In this document: piece by piece, positions 27,006 through 35,944 of the stretch | Position numbering within the stretch: position 1 is the first letter of the stretch | How the letters are laid out: each line of letters begins with the position of its first letter | Origin: Pararoseomonas sp. SCSIO 73927 | GTDB taxonomy: Bacteria > Pseudomonadota > Alphaproteobacteria > Acetobacterales > Acetobacteraceae | Direction of reading: 5' to 3' | DNA: 64,000 bases | NCBI RefSeq assembly: GCF_037040815.1 | Contig: NZ_CP146232.1 | Span: forward strand, 3,566,001-3,630,000 | Notes under the pieces: model-generated | Told to the model about the DNA's origin: nothing | The model's input: only the letters and a program-made list of their open reading frames with translations | Databases searched by the model: none | Translations under genes and position numbers: made by a program

Positions 27006-27323
27006 ATGCCCGACCGGGACCCTGCCCTCGAGACCCTGGCGGAGATCGCCAACGACAACCTGGCCGAGCGGATGCGCCATGAGGCCGCGGCGCGGATCCT
27101 CGTCGCCGCGCGCCGGATCCACACCATGCTGGACCGTCGCGGCGGGGAGCATCTCGTGGACAGCCTGGCCTCCGGCTGGGACCCCCGTAGCCTGACCGCG
27201 CTGGAATACGCGGAGTCGATGCCGGTGCGCGTGCTGGACGGGCTGCTGGCCGCTGCTCCGCGCTGGGCCCGGGCGATGCGCGACCTCGTCGAGACCCCGG
27301 CCTCGGGCGCCGCCGCGGCCTGA
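27006..27323 (+). CDS. Hypothetical small helical protein
   Basis: A 105-residue protein, predicted largely alpha-helical and soluble. It begins 'MPDRDPALETLAEIANDNLAERMRHEAAARILVAARRIHTML' and ends in an Ala-rich tail. There is no signal peptide and I recognise no motif. An A-rich leader with AAAGGAAAC lies about ten bases before the ATG. It sits just upstream of the large Calx-beta/DUF4214 gene but is separated from it by about 110 bp holding a CtrA-like box. Confidence 0.55.
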   Translation: MPDRDPALETLAEIANDNLAERMRHEAAARILVAARRIHTMLDRRGGEHLVDSLASGWDPRSLTALEYAESMPVRVLDGLLAAAPRWARAMRDLVETPASGAAAA

Positions 27324-27364
27324 CCGTGCGGGCGCCCGCCGCGGTCTCGCGGACAGGGCGCCCT

Positions 27365-27379
27365 TTAAGCCGGCCTTAA
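27365..27379 (+). promoter_or_regulatory. CtrA-like box TTAA-N7-TTAA
   Basis: TTAAGCCGGCCTTAA, followed by C, fits the full CtrA consensus TTAA-N7-TTAA(C) known from Caulobacter and other alphaproteobacteria. TTAA is rare at this GC content, so two copies at exact spacing are notable. It lies 52 bp upstream of the ATG of the Calx-beta/DUF4214 gene. CtrA controls cell-cycle, motility and surface genes; control here is inference. Confidence 0.5.
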
Positions 27380-27431
27380 CCCGGTCCGACGGACACTCCG
27401 CCGCGTCAGAAAGACGCGAGCGGAGCGAAGA

Positions 27432-30400
27432 ATGCCCGTCGTGGCCACGGGCACGATGCCCGCCACCATCCTCGAGACCGAGGGCGCGGATGATTGGTCC
27501 GCGACCTTCACCCTCTCCGGCGTGTCCGGCGTCACGGACGTCGCGCTGACGGGGAGCGGGGCGTCCCTCTTCTCCGCCGCGCTCGACTCCGGCAGCCGGG
27601 TCATCGCCACCCCTCTCGGCGCCATCGACCGCGAGGCCTTCGCCGCCGGCGCGGATCCTGTGCTGCGACTCGGCCTCTCCGTCCGGTCCGGCGGTGTCTG
27701 GCTCGATGCGGCCGGAAGCTGGTCCGTCACCCTGCTCGGGGTGGACGACACCCCGCCGTCCGGGCTGCGCTTCAGCGGCGGCGGGGCGGTGCTGGAGAAC
27801 GACGTAGGGGCCGAGATCGGCAGCCTCGCGGCGGACGACCCGGACAGCCCCGCCGGGAGCCTGGAGTACCGTGTTCTCTGGCCGGATTCGGCATGGTTCG
27901 AGATCGTCGGCACGACCCTGAAGTTGAAAGACGGCGTGGACCTGCTGCGGCAGGGCGGCACCACGCGCGAGGTCATGATCGCCGTCTCCGACGGGCGGAA
28001 CGAGGCCGCCTTCAGCGTCGGCGTGAACGTGCTGAACGTCACCAACCAGGACGGCCCGCCTCCCGTATCACCACCCGTGTCGACGCCGGTCTCGCCGCCG
28101 GTGTCACCGCCCGTATCCCCTCCGGTCTCTCCGCCGGCCTCTCCGCCGGCCTCTCCGCCCGTGTCCCCACCGGTCTCACCCCCCGTGTCGCCGCCCGCCT
28201 CCCCGCCGCCTCCGCCGCCGGCGCCGGACATTGTCATCACCCATACCGGCAGCGCCGCCGCCGTGGGCGAGGGCGGCGCGAGCGACACCTTCTCCGTCAC
28301 CCTCGCCACCATTCCCACCGCGCCGGTCACCGTCACCTTCACCGTGGACGGCTCGCTCAACCTCCAGCGCGCCGCGAGCGGCGTCCTCACCAAGACCGTC
28401 AGCTTCACGATCGTGCCGGCGGACTGGGCGAGGCCCCGGACCGTCATCGTCTCCGCGGTGGACGACGCCGTCCACGAGGGCCCGCACAGCGGGCGCATCT
28501 CCATCGGCTTCGCCAGCGCGGACCGGAACTACGCCGGCCTGACCGGCCGCGGGGTGGACGTGACGATCACGGACAACGACCTGCCGCCCGCCCCACCGCC
28601 GCCCCCGCCCGTGCCGCCGCCCGGCCCGCCGCCGGGCATCGTGGTCGTCCAGACCGGCAGCAGCACCGCCGTCGCCGAGCGCGGGGCGGGGGACAGCTTC
28701 ACGGTCGCCCTCGCCTCCCGCCCGGTCGCGCCGGTGACCGTCACCCTCCTCGCCGGGCCGGACCTCCTGCTCGCGACGAGCGGCGGCGGGATCGGGTCCT
28801 CTATCACCATCACCTTCACGAGCGAGGACTGGGCCATGGTCCGCGCGGTCTTCGTCAGCGCCGTGGATGACAGGACCGTGGAAGGGGCGGAGATCGCCGG
28901 GATCTCCTTCTCCCTCGCCAGCGCCGATCCGGCCTACAACCGCCTGCCCGTCGCCGGGCTGCCGGTGGTGGTCGTCGACGCGCCGGGATCGCCCGCTCCT
29001 CCCACGCCGCCCGTACCACCGGACCCCACCACGGTTCTCGCGCCCGGCAGCAAGACGGATACGGCCGCCATGTCCGGCGCGGGCGAGGCGGTGCTGATGC
29101 ATGCGGCCGGGGAGGTGGCCGGCGTCGTGAGCCGGGCGGACGGGATCCTCATCGCCTGGCGCGACGGCACAAGCACCCTCCTGACGGGCGCGACCAGCAT
29201 CGCCTTCTCCGACGGCCATCTGACCCTCGACGGCAGCTCGGCCGGCGCGCGGGCCCTGCGCGCCTACCAGGCCATCCTGGGGGCAGACCCCGCGGCCGAG
29301 TCGCTCGCCCATACCGCGGCCCTGCTGGAGAAGGGCGTCTCCATGTTCGCCGTCACCGACTCGCTCCTGGGCACGCAGGCATGGGCGCAGCGCAGCGCCT
29401 GGCTCAGCCTCGAGCAGAAGATCCAGCTCATCTATCAGGACGTGATCGGCTACAGCGCGCCGCCCGCGGCCATGGATTACCTCAGGACCGCGTCCGCGGT
29501 CGGCGCCAACCTCGCCCAGATCGCCGCGATGCTGATCGACACGCCCGAGGCGGCCGCGTTCAGCCGGGCGCAGAACCCCGCCGGGATCTGGGTGGCGCAG
29601 CAGAGCGAGCGAGAGATCGTGCGCGCCTACGACGCGGTGCTGGACCAGACGCCTGACTCCGCCGCCCTCGCGCGTTGGACCCTTCTGCTGGAGGCCGGCC
29701 ACGTCTCCACCTCCACCCTTTACGCCTACCTGGCCTCGACGGACCTGTTCACGGCCCGTTTCGAGGGCAGGCCGAACGCAGAGTTCGTCACCATCGCCTT
29801 CGAGCAGGCGCTGGAACGGACTCCGACGCTGCCGGAGCAGGGGTGGTGGCAGAGCATGCTTGACCTGGGCCACCTCACGCGGCTGGACATGCTGCAGCAC
29901 CTCGGCGGCCTGCAGGCGGAGATCGGTCAGGCCCCCGGCAGCGGCCATGTGGAGCAGACCACCTATCTGGACGAGCAGGCCGGCGGGGAGGTGCTGCGCC
30001 GCGGCCAGTCCCTCGCCACCGTCGCGAACTCCAAGACGGGGCACGCCGTCGCCACCCGCAGCGCCTCGGAGCTGGAGGACATCGACCTGGCGCCGAACGG
30101 CGTCGCCCTGCACTGGCTGGACGGCACCTCGGTGCGCCTCGAGGCCGTGCGGGACATCACCTTCGCGGATGGCAGGCTGGAACTGGACAGCACCTCACCC
30201 CTGGCCGTCATCACCCGCCTCTACGAGGCGACCATCGGGTGGAACCTGCCTGGCGCCAGTGCCGCGGATTTCGCCGGCCTGCTGAACGCCGGCGTCTCGC
30301 TCGGCGCGATCGCCGCCTCCTTCCTCCATACGGAGCCGGCCCTCGCCAGGATGGCCGGCCTCGATACGGCAGGGCAGATCGGCTTAGTCTACAAAGGACT

Positions 30401-30920
30401 TTTCGGCATCGCCCCGGGCGCGGAGACGCTGTCCTACCTCAGGGGCGTCGTGCCGCTGATCGGGCTGCCGGAGACCGTGGCCTGGCTGGCGGGGCTGCCC
30501 GATGCCGCGGCCGTCTTCGGGCGGAGCCACCCGAAGGGCATCTGGGTGCCGGACAAGGCGGCCTCGGCGGTGGTCCGGGCCTACGATGCCACGCTCGACA
30601 TCGCGCCCGATCCGGTCAGCCTCCTGATCTGGAAGGCGGCCGTGCCGCAGGCCGGGAACCTCACGCTCCTCTATCAGACGCTACTCGAAACCGACATGTA
30701 CGGGGCGCTCTACGACGGCCTGGACGACCGGGCCTGGGTCGCCGCAACCTACCGGGCCGCGCTCGAGGACGGCGTGCTCGCGGGGGCGGTGAACCACTCG
30801 GCGGGACTGGTCGAGAGCGGCCTCGTTTCCCGCCTCGGCATGGCGGTCGCCATCGGTGAGCTGCAGCCGCTGGTGGAGCCGATCCGCCACGTCACCTCGA
30901 GCAGCGTGGACCTGCTGTGA
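27432..30920 (+). CDS. Large Calx-beta and DUF4214 repeat protein (probable surface or secreted protein)
   Basis: A 1162-residue protein. Residues about 110-207 look cadherin-like ('SGLRFSGGGAVLENDVGAEIGSLAADD'). Residues 211-265 are a P-V-S-P tetrapeptide repeat. Two Calx-beta-like domains follow at about 269-384 and 400-515, each opening '[VI]V..TGS..AV.E.GA.D.F.V.LA..P.APVTVT', joined by a poly-Pro linker. From about 533 on there are two copies of a roughly 300-residue module, each with a beta part ('ISxxxGxLxLD') and several DUF4214 helical units. There is no N-terminal signal peptide and no RTX nonapeptides. Type I secretion or a surface-layer/adhesin role is inferred from these domains. 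GGAGCGAAGA precedes the ATG. Confidence 0.75.
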   Translation: MPVVATGTMPATILETEGADDWSATFTLSGVSGVTDVALTGSGASLFSAALDSGSRVIATPLGAIDREAFAAGADPVLRLGLSVRSGGVWLDAAGSWSVTLLGVDDTPPSGLRFSGGGAVLENDVGAEIGSLAADDPDSPAGSLEYRVLWPDSAWFEIVGTTLKLKDGVDLLRQGGTTREVMIAVSDGRNEAAFSVGVNVLNVTNQDGPPPVSPPVSTPVSPPVSPPVSPPVSPPASPPASPPVSPPVSPPVSPPASPPPPPPAPDIVITHTGSAAAVGEGGASDTFSVTLATIPTAPVTVTFTVDGSLNLQRAASGVLTKTVSFTIVPADWARPRTVIVSAVDDAVHEGPHSGRISIGFASADRNYAGLTGRGVDVTITDNDLPPAPPPPPPVPPPGPPPGIVVVQTGSSTAVAERGAGDSFTVALASRPVAPVTVTLLAGPDLLLATSGGGIGSSITITFTSEDWAMVRAVFVSAVDDRTVEGAEIAGISFSLASADPAYNRLPVAGLPVVVVDAPGSPAPPTPPVPPDPTTVLAPGSKTDTAAMSGAGEAVLMHAAGEVAGVVSRADGILIAWRDGTSTLLTGATSIAFSDGHLTLDGSSAGARALRAYQAILGADPAAESLAHTAALLEKGVSMFAVTDSLLGTQAWAQRSAWLSLEQKIQLIYQDVIGYSAPPAAMDYLRTASAVGANLAQIAAMLIDTPEAAAFSRAQNPAGIWVAQQSEREIVRAYDAVLDQTPDSAALARWTLLLEAGHVSTSTLYAYLASTDLFTARFEGRPNAEFVTIAFEQALERTPTLPEQGWWQSMLDLGHLTRLDMLQHLGGLQAEIGQAPGSGHVEQTTYLDEQAGGEVLRRGQSLATVANSKTGHAVATRSASELEDIDLAPNGVALHWLDGTSVRLEAVRDITFADGRLELDSTSPLAVITRLYEATIGWNLPGASAADFAGLLNAGVSLGAIAASFLHTEPALARMAGLDTAGQIGLVYKGLFGIAPGAETLSYLRGVVPLIGLPETVAWLAGLPDAAAVFGRSHPKGIWVPDKAASAVVRAYDATLDIAPDPVSLLIWKAAVPQAGNLTLLYQTLLETDMYGALYDGLDDRAWVAATYRAALEDGVLAGAVNHSAGLVESGLVSRLGMAVAIGELQPLVEPIRHVTSSSVDLL
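28062..28226 (+). repeat. 12-bp repeat encoding P-V-S-P tetrapeptides
   Basis: About a dozen 12-bp units of the form CCGGTCTCGCCG encode PVSP or PASP in a row, ending in a proline run. Synonymous third bases vary, suggesting selection on the peptide rather than recent expansion. It forms a stiff extended linker between the cadherin-like and Calx-beta parts. Confidence 0.8.
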
Positions 30921-30926
30921 CGCCGC

Positions 30927-31379
30927 TTACGGCACCACCGACACCTCGCGCTTTAGGCAGCGCAGCGTGAAGGCGCTGCGCGTGTGGCGCACGCCGGGCA
31001 GGCGGTAGATCTTCTCCCGCAGCAGCGTCTCGTACCCCGCCGTGCCGCCCACCGCGGCCTTGATGATGTAGTCGTACTCCCCGGTGACGAGATGGCATTC
31101 CAGGATCTCGGGGATGCCGTGCACCGCCTCCTCGAAACGGCGCAGCGCGCTCTCGTCGTGCTTCTCCATCATCACCTCCAGGAACACCGTGTCCGGCATC
31201 CCCAGCGCCGCCTGGTCCAGCAGGGCGGCGTAGCCCTTGATCACCCCCGCCGACTCCAACCGCTTCACCCGCGTCCAGCAGGGCGAGGCGGAGAGCCCCA
31301 CCTCCTCCGCCAGCTCCGCGTTGGAGAGCCGCCCCCGGCGCGCCAGGGCCCGGAGGATGCGCCGGTCGGTTGCGTCCAT
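30927..31379 (-). CDS. Lrp/AsnC family transcriptional regulator
   Basis: A 150-residue regulator. The N-terminal winged helix-turn-helix reads 'MDATDRRILRALARRGRLSNAELAEEVGLSASPCWTRVKRLESAGVIKGYAALLD', then comes the RAM/ACT effector domain ('VFLEVMMEKH', 'HLVTGEYDYIIKAAV'). The ATG has AAGGGGG upstream. It is divergent from the fused indolepyruvate ferredoxin oxidoreductase gene across 147 bp, a common arrangement in which the regulator responds to an amino acid and controls its catabolism. An autoregulatory site is likely in between. Confidence 0.92.
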   Translation of the reverse strand: MDATDRRILRALARRGRLSNAELAEEVGLSASPCWTRVKRLESAGVIKGYAALLDQAALGMPDTVFLEVMMEKHDESALRRFEEAVHGIPEILECHLVTGEYDYIIKAAVGGTAGYETLLREKIYRLPGVRHTRSAFTLRCLKREVSVVP

Positions 31380-31395
31380 GTTTCCCCCTTGACGC

Positions 31396-31405
31396 AGAAG
31401 CTTCT
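31396..31405. promoter_or_regulatory. Candidate operator in the lrp-iorAB divergent region
   Basis: AGAAGCTTCT is a perfect 10-bp palindrome 17 bp upstream of the Lrp/AsnC gene start, in otherwise GC-rich sequence. TTGACG overlaps it at 31389-31394. Lrp/AsnC proteins often bind such short AT-containing palindromes. Weak evidence. Confidence 0.25.
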
Positions 31406-31526
31406 TCTGTCCCTTCGGCGGCGCACAACGAAATTCAGGAGAGAACCGCCGGGATTTCCGGTCCATCCTCCCCCATATCCCAGGGAAGAACGAGCCCCCG
31501 CAGAGGGCCCGGCCGGAGTGACGTCG

Positions 31527-34500
31527 ATGGGAAGCGTGCAACGGGCGACGATGCGCCTCGAGGATCGCTGGGAGTCCGGCGAGGAGCCGGTGCTGATGAC
31601 CGGCATCCAGGCCCTGGTCCGCCTGCCGCTGGAACAGCGCGCGCTGGACCGCGCGGCCGGCCACAGCACCGCGGGCTTCGTCACCGGCTATCGCGGCAGC
31701 CCGCTGGGCGGCTACGACAAGGAGCTGCAGAAGCAGGCCAAGCGCCTGGCCGAGGCCGGGGTCGTTTTCCAGCCCGGCCTGAACGAGGACCTTGCCGCCA
31801 CCGCCGCCTGGGGCACGCAGCAGGCCGGGCTGTTCAACGACGGCACGAAGGACGGCGTCTTCGGCATCTGGTACGGCAAGGGCCCGGGCGTGGACCGCAG
31901 CGGCGACGCGCTGCGCCACGCCAACATGGCCGGCACCGCGCCATTGGGCGGCGTGCTGGCCCTGGCGGGCGACGATCCCTCCGCCAAGTCCTCCACCGTC
32001 GCCAACGCCTCCGACCACGCCTTCATGGACCTGGAGATCCCCTTCCTCGATCCGGCGGGGGTGCACGAGATCCTGGAGTTCGGCCTGAAGGGCATCGCCC
32101 TCTCGCGCTTCGCTGGCACCTGGGCCGCGATGAAGTGCGTGGCGGACACGATGGATGCCAGCGCCAGCTTCCGTATCCACCCCTGGGCCCCGATCATCCC
32201 GGAGGGCGATTTCGAGGGCGAGGACGGCCGCCACATCCGTCTGCGCGACCTCGTCCTGGCGCAGGAACGCCGCCTGCGCCGCACGCGCCTGCCCGCCGCG
32301 GTCGCCTTCGCCCGCGCCAACGGGCTGGACCGCGTGGTGCTGGATTCCCCGCGCGCCCGCTTCGGCATCGCGGCCCGCGGCAAGGCCTACGCCACGCTGC
32401 GCCAGGCCATGCTGGACCTCGGCATCGACGACACCGCCGCGCGGCTCCTCGGCCTCCGAATCTGGAAGGTCGGCCTGGCATGGCCGCTCGACGAGGTGGC
32501 CGCCCGCGCCTTCGCTTCAGGCCTGGAGGAGGTTCTCGTCGTCGAGGACCGCCGCTCCTTCCTCGAGGCCCAGCTCCGCGACGCCCTCTACGGCACGCCG
32601 AACCCGCCCCGCATCACCGGCAAGCGCGACGAGACCGGCGCGCCGCTCCTCTCCGACCTCTCGGAGCTGGACGCCGCCGGCATCGCGCGCGCCCTCGATG
32701 CCCGCCTGCCGCGCGAGCCGCGCCCGGAGAGCATGGCCGCCCGCCTCGCCGCGCTCAGCGCCCTTGCGGAAGCCGCCCGCCAGCCCATCGCGCTGCGCCA
32801 GCCCTGGTTCTGCCCGGGCTGCCCGCACAACTCCTCCACGAAGGTGCCGGAGGGCTCCCGCGCCATGGCGGGCATCGGCTGCCACTACATGGTGACGTGG
32901 ATGGACCGCGACACCGAGGTCTTCACCCATATGGGCGGGGAGGGAATGCCCTGGCTCGGCCAGCGGGATTTCGTGAGGACGCAGCACGTCTTCGCCAACC
33001 TCGGCGACGGCACCTATTCCCACTCCGGCAGCCTCGCGATCCGCGCCGCCATCGCGGCGAAGGCGAACATCACCTACAAGATCCTGGTGAACGGCGCCGT
33101 GGCGATGACCGGCGGCCAGACCCCGGAAGCCGAGATGACCGTGCCCCGCATCGCCGCCCAGATGGCGGCAGAGGGCGCCGCGCACATCGCCGTCGTCTCC
33201 GACGATCCCGAGCGCCATCAGCACGATCCGATGATGCCCCGCGGCGTGGCGTACCACCACCGCGACAGCCTGGACGCCGTGCAGAAGGACCTGCGCGAGC
33301 GCCCGGGCGTGACGGTTCTCATCTACGACCAGGAATGCGCGACGGAGCGCCGCCGCCACCGCAAGCGCGGCACCGCCGCGGCCGCCACGAAGCGCGTCGT
33401 CATCAACCCGCGCGTCTGCGAGGATTGCGGCGACTGCGGCGTGCAGTCCAACTGCCTCGCCGTGCAGCCCGTGCAGACGGAGTTCGGCCAGAAGCGGCAT
33501 GTGGACCAATCCGCCTGCAACCAGGACTTCTCCTGCCTGAAGGGCTTCTGCCCCTCCTTCGTCACGCTGGAAGGGGCGGAGCCCGCCGCCCATCCGCAGG
33601 CCGCCGCCGCGCCGGAGAACCTGCCCGAACCCGCGCCGCCCGCCCTGCGCGACGAGGCCTGGAACGTCGTCCTCGCCGGCATCGGCGGGCAGGGCGTCAC
33701 CGCGCTCGCCGCCATCCTCGCCACCGCCGCGCATATCGACGGCCGTCCTGTCCGCAGCATGGACCAGCTCGGCCTCGCCCAGAAGGGCGGCGGCGTGCAG
33801 GCGCAGATCCGCATCGGCGCGGAGGGCGCGGCGCCCGAGACCCTCGCCGGCCCGCGCATCGGCACCGGCCAAGCAGACCTGCTGATCGCCGCCGACGCCA
33901 TCGGCGCGCACGGCGTGAATGTCCGTCCTCTGCTCTCGAAGGATCGCACCGCCACCGTCGTGAACGCGGACGTCGCCGCCACCGCCGGCTATCTTCTCGG
34001 CACCCCGCGCGCTGATGCGCCCGCCATCCTCGACAACCTGCGCGCCACTTCGCGCGACCTTCTCGCGCTCCCCGCCGCGCACCGCGTGGAGGAGGCGCTA
34101 GGCGACGCCATTTTCCTCAACGTCTTCCTCCTCGGCACCGCGTACCAGCGCGGCCTCCTCCCGCTCTCCCTCGCCGCGATCGAGCGCGCTCTGGAGCTGA
34201 ACGGCACGGCCGTGGAGCGCAACAAGGCCGCTTTCGCCCTAGGCCGCGCCGCCGCGCTGGAGGCCCCCGCCGGCCCGCGCGCGCCGGAGGCGCCCGACGA
34301 GCTGATTGCCCGCCGCGTCGCGGACCTCACGGCTTACCAGAACGCCGCCTACGCGCGGGACTATGCTGCCACCGTCGCCCGAATCCGTGCCCTGGACGAA
34401 GGGCTGGGACGCGCCGTCGCCATGCAGCTGCACCGCCTGATGGCTTACAAGGACGAGTACGAGGTGGCCCGCCTGCACGCCGATACCGCCTGGCAGGCCT

Positions 34501-34919
34501 CCCTGGACGCAGGCTTCACCGGCACGAAGCGGAAGGTGCTGCACCTTGCCCCGCCCTTCCTCTCCCGCACCAACCCCGAGACGGGCCGCCCGGAGAAGCG
34601 CAGCTTCGGCCCCTGGATGATCAGCGCCATGGGCCTGCTGCGCCACGGCAAGGTCCTGCGCGGCACCGCCCTGGACCCCTTCGGCTATACGGAGGAGCGC
34701 CGCACGGAGCGCGCCCTGATCGCCGAGTTCCGCACCCGGCTGGACGCCCTCCTCGTGGAGCATCCGGCGGCGGCGCTGCGGGACTGGGTGAATGCCTGGG
34801 GCGGCATCAAGGGCTTCGGCCCAATCAAGCACGCCAACATCGGCAGGACCCGCGAGGCCCTCGCCGCCATCGAGGCCCGCCTTGCGGCGCCGCCCATGCC
34901 GGCTCTGGCGGCGGAGTGA
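31527..34919 (+). CDS. Indolepyruvate ferredoxin oxidoreductase, fused alpha and beta subunits
   Basis: A 1130-residue fused enzyme that oxidatively decarboxylates aryl (indole-, phenyl-) or branched 2-oxoacids to acyl-CoA. The N-terminal pyrimidine-binding part ('TAGFVTGYRGSPLGGYDKEL') comes first. The TPP-binding part ('NLGDGTYSHSGSLAIRAAIAAKANITYKILVNGAVAMTGGQ') and a cysteine-rich region ('CEDCGDCGVQSNCLAV', 'CNQDFSCLKGFCPSF') follow. Then comes the beta-type gamma domain ('NVVLAGIGGQGVTALAAILATAA') and a C-terminal extension. This fused form is typical of aerobic proteobacteria. GGAG precedes the ATG. The divergent Lrp/AsnC gene is the likely regulator. Confidence 0.92.
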   Translation: MGSVQRATMRLEDRWESGEEPVLMTGIQALVRLPLEQRALDRAAGHSTAGFVTGYRGSPLGGYDKELQKQAKRLAEAGVVFQPGLNEDLAATAAWGTQQAGLFNDGTKDGVFGIWYGKGPGVDRSGDALRHANMAGTAPLGGVLALAGDDPSAKSSTVANASDHAFMDLEIPFLDPAGVHEILEFGLKGIALSRFAGTWAAMKCVADTMDASASFRIHPWAPIIPEGDFEGEDGRHIRLRDLVLAQERRLRRTRLPAAVAFARANGLDRVVLDSPRARFGIAARGKAYATLRQAMLDLGIDDTAARLLGLRIWKVGLAWPLDEVAARAFASGLEEVLVVEDRRSFLEAQLRDALYGTPNPPRITGKRDETGAPLLSDLSELDAAGIARALDARLPREPRPESMAARLAALSALAEAARQPIALRQPWFCPGCPHNSSTKVPEGSRAMAGIGCHYMVTWMDRDTEVFTHMGGEGMPWLGQRDFVRTQHVFANLGDGTYSHSGSLAIRAAIAAKANITYKILVNGAVAMTGGQTPEAEMTVPRIAAQMAAEGAAHIAVVSDDPERHQHDPMMPRGVAYHHRDSLDAVQKDLRERPGVTVLIYDQECATERRRHRKRGTAAAATKRVVINPRVCEDCGDCGVQSNCLAVQPVQTEFGQKRHVDQSACNQDFSCLKGFCPSFVTLEGAEPAAHPQAAAAPENLPEPAPPALRDEAWNVVLAGIGGQGVTALAAILATAAHIDGRPVRSMDQLGLAQKGGGVQAQIRIGAEGAAPETLAGPRIGTGQADLLIAADAIGAHGVNVRPLLSKDRTATVVNADVAATAGYLLGTPRADAPAILDNLRATSRDLLALPAAHRVEEALGDAIFLNVFLLGTAYQRGLLPLSLAAIERALELNGTAVERNKAAFALGRAAALEAPAGPRAPEAPDELIARRVADLTAYQNAAYARDYAATVARIRALDEGLGRAVAMQLHRLMAYKDEYEVARLHADTAWQASLDAGFTGTKRKVLHLAPPFLSRTNPETGRPEKRSFGPWMISAMGLLRHGKVLRGTALDPFGYTEERRTERALIAEFRTRLDALLVEHPAAALRDWVNAWGGIKGFGPIKHANIGRTREALAAIEARLAAPPMPALAAE

Positions 34920-34930
34920 GGGCGGGTCCG

Positions 34931-35200
34931 TCACTCCTCCCGGGTCGGGGGCGGCGACCAGGGCAGTGGCGGAGGCGGCGGCGTGAATGGGTGGCCGAGC
35001 CGTTTCAGCAGGGGAAGGCCGATCCCCAGCGCGGCCCCGACCGGCAGGAACATGTAGGCGAAGACGATGACGATGCGCGGCACGCCGCCACCTGTCAGGC
35101 GCTGCCCCCACTCGGTCATTTCGTACACGCCCCATGCGACGAGGCCGAAGATCGGCACCATCACCATGCCCATGCCGTACCTGTCGGCTTCATAGGCCAT
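34931..35200 (-). CDS. Small membrane protein
   Basis: An 89-residue protein with two hydrophobic segments ('GMVMVPIFGLVAWGVYEM' and 'IVIVFAYMFLPVGAALGIGLPLL') and a Pro-rich C-terminus ('FTPPPPPLPWSPPP'). I recognise no family. It converges on the oxidoreductase gene with 11 bp between stops. Only a weak GAGAG precedes the ATG, so the call rests mainly on the coherent membrane pattern. Confidence 0.5.
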   Translation of the reverse strand: MAYEADRYGMGMVMVPIFGLVAWGVYEMTEWGQRLTGGGVPRIVIVFAYMFLPVGAALGIGLPLLKRLGHPFTPPPPPLPWSPPPTREE

Positions 35201-35311
35201 AGCGTGTTTCGCGCTCTCGGAAAGCTGCGGCGCCGGGTCACTCGTCAGGTAATCGAGCCCGCCTGCCTTCGCCCGTCCCCGGCTCCCGCCTTCTCCTGCT
35301 TCCGTTATGCC

Positions 35312-35944
35312 CTAACGCCGCGGCGCCAAGGTCCCGAAGGTCAGCACGCCCTGCGTCCCGGCCCTCGGATCGGCATCCCCCGTGAAGGCCAGGGCGAGGT
35401 CCGCCCGCCCCGGCTGGCCGGAGGAGAGGCGGTAGGTGATCTGCCGCGCCGCCCCGGCGCCCGGCACGGGCACGCTGCCGTCGAAGGCGCGCGTCACGCT
35501 CAGCCCCGGCCGCGCCGTGCGCTCCGCCAGCCGCACGAAGAGCGGCTCCGCCGTCTCCACGTCCATCCGCTGCAGCCGCAGGGAACAGGCCACCGGCCGC
35601 CGCGTCAGCACCAGCACCATCGCCCCGACATGGGCGCCGCGCGCCACCAGAACCTGCCCCTCGCCCCCGCGCAGCAGGGTGGCGGCCCTGTCCGCCGGCA
35701 GCGCCGCGAAGCCCGCTTCCCGCGCCGCGGCCCCGGCATCGCCGCCCGTCAGCAAGCGGGCGCAGATCTGCATGAAGCTGCCCATGGCCGCCGCCGTCTC
35801 CTCCGTCAGCGGCGCGGCGGCCCGGGCGGCGGAAGGGAAGGGCAAGGGGGTGAGCGCCAGCAGGGCCAGCAGAACTGGACGCCGCGCCGCGCGCGCGGTG
35901 GGATGGGGAAAACCCCGATAGGGCAACCGAGGAAACGATACCAT
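35312..35944 (-). CDS. Exported hypothetical protein
   Basis: About 210 residues with a signal peptide ('AARRPVLLALLALTPLPFPSAARA'). The mature part ('EETAAAMGSFMQICARLLTGGDAGAAAREAGFAALPADRAATLL') resembles short conserved exported proteins of Acetobacteraceae. I recognise no named family and no catalytic motif; there are two Cys (in QICARL and VACSLRL). The ATG shares the palindrome CATG with the ATG of the acyl-CoA dehydrogenase gene on the other strand, so the two starts overlap back to back. A TTG 18 bases in is an alternative start. Confidence 0.6.
   Translation of the reverse strand: MVSFPRLPYRGFPHPTARAARRPVLLALLALTPLPFPSAARAAAPLTEETAAAMGSFMQICARLLTGGDAGAAAREAGFAALPADRAATLLRGGEGQVLVARGAHVGAMVLVLTRRPVACSLRLQRMDVETAEPLFVRLAERTARPGLSVTRAFDGSVPVPGAGAARQITYRLSSGQPGRADLALAFTGDADPRAGTQGVLTFGTLAPRR

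Noticed and set aside
28062..28226. CRISPR-like regular repeat
   Set aside because: It is an in-frame proline-rich coding repeat of 12 bp with no spacers.
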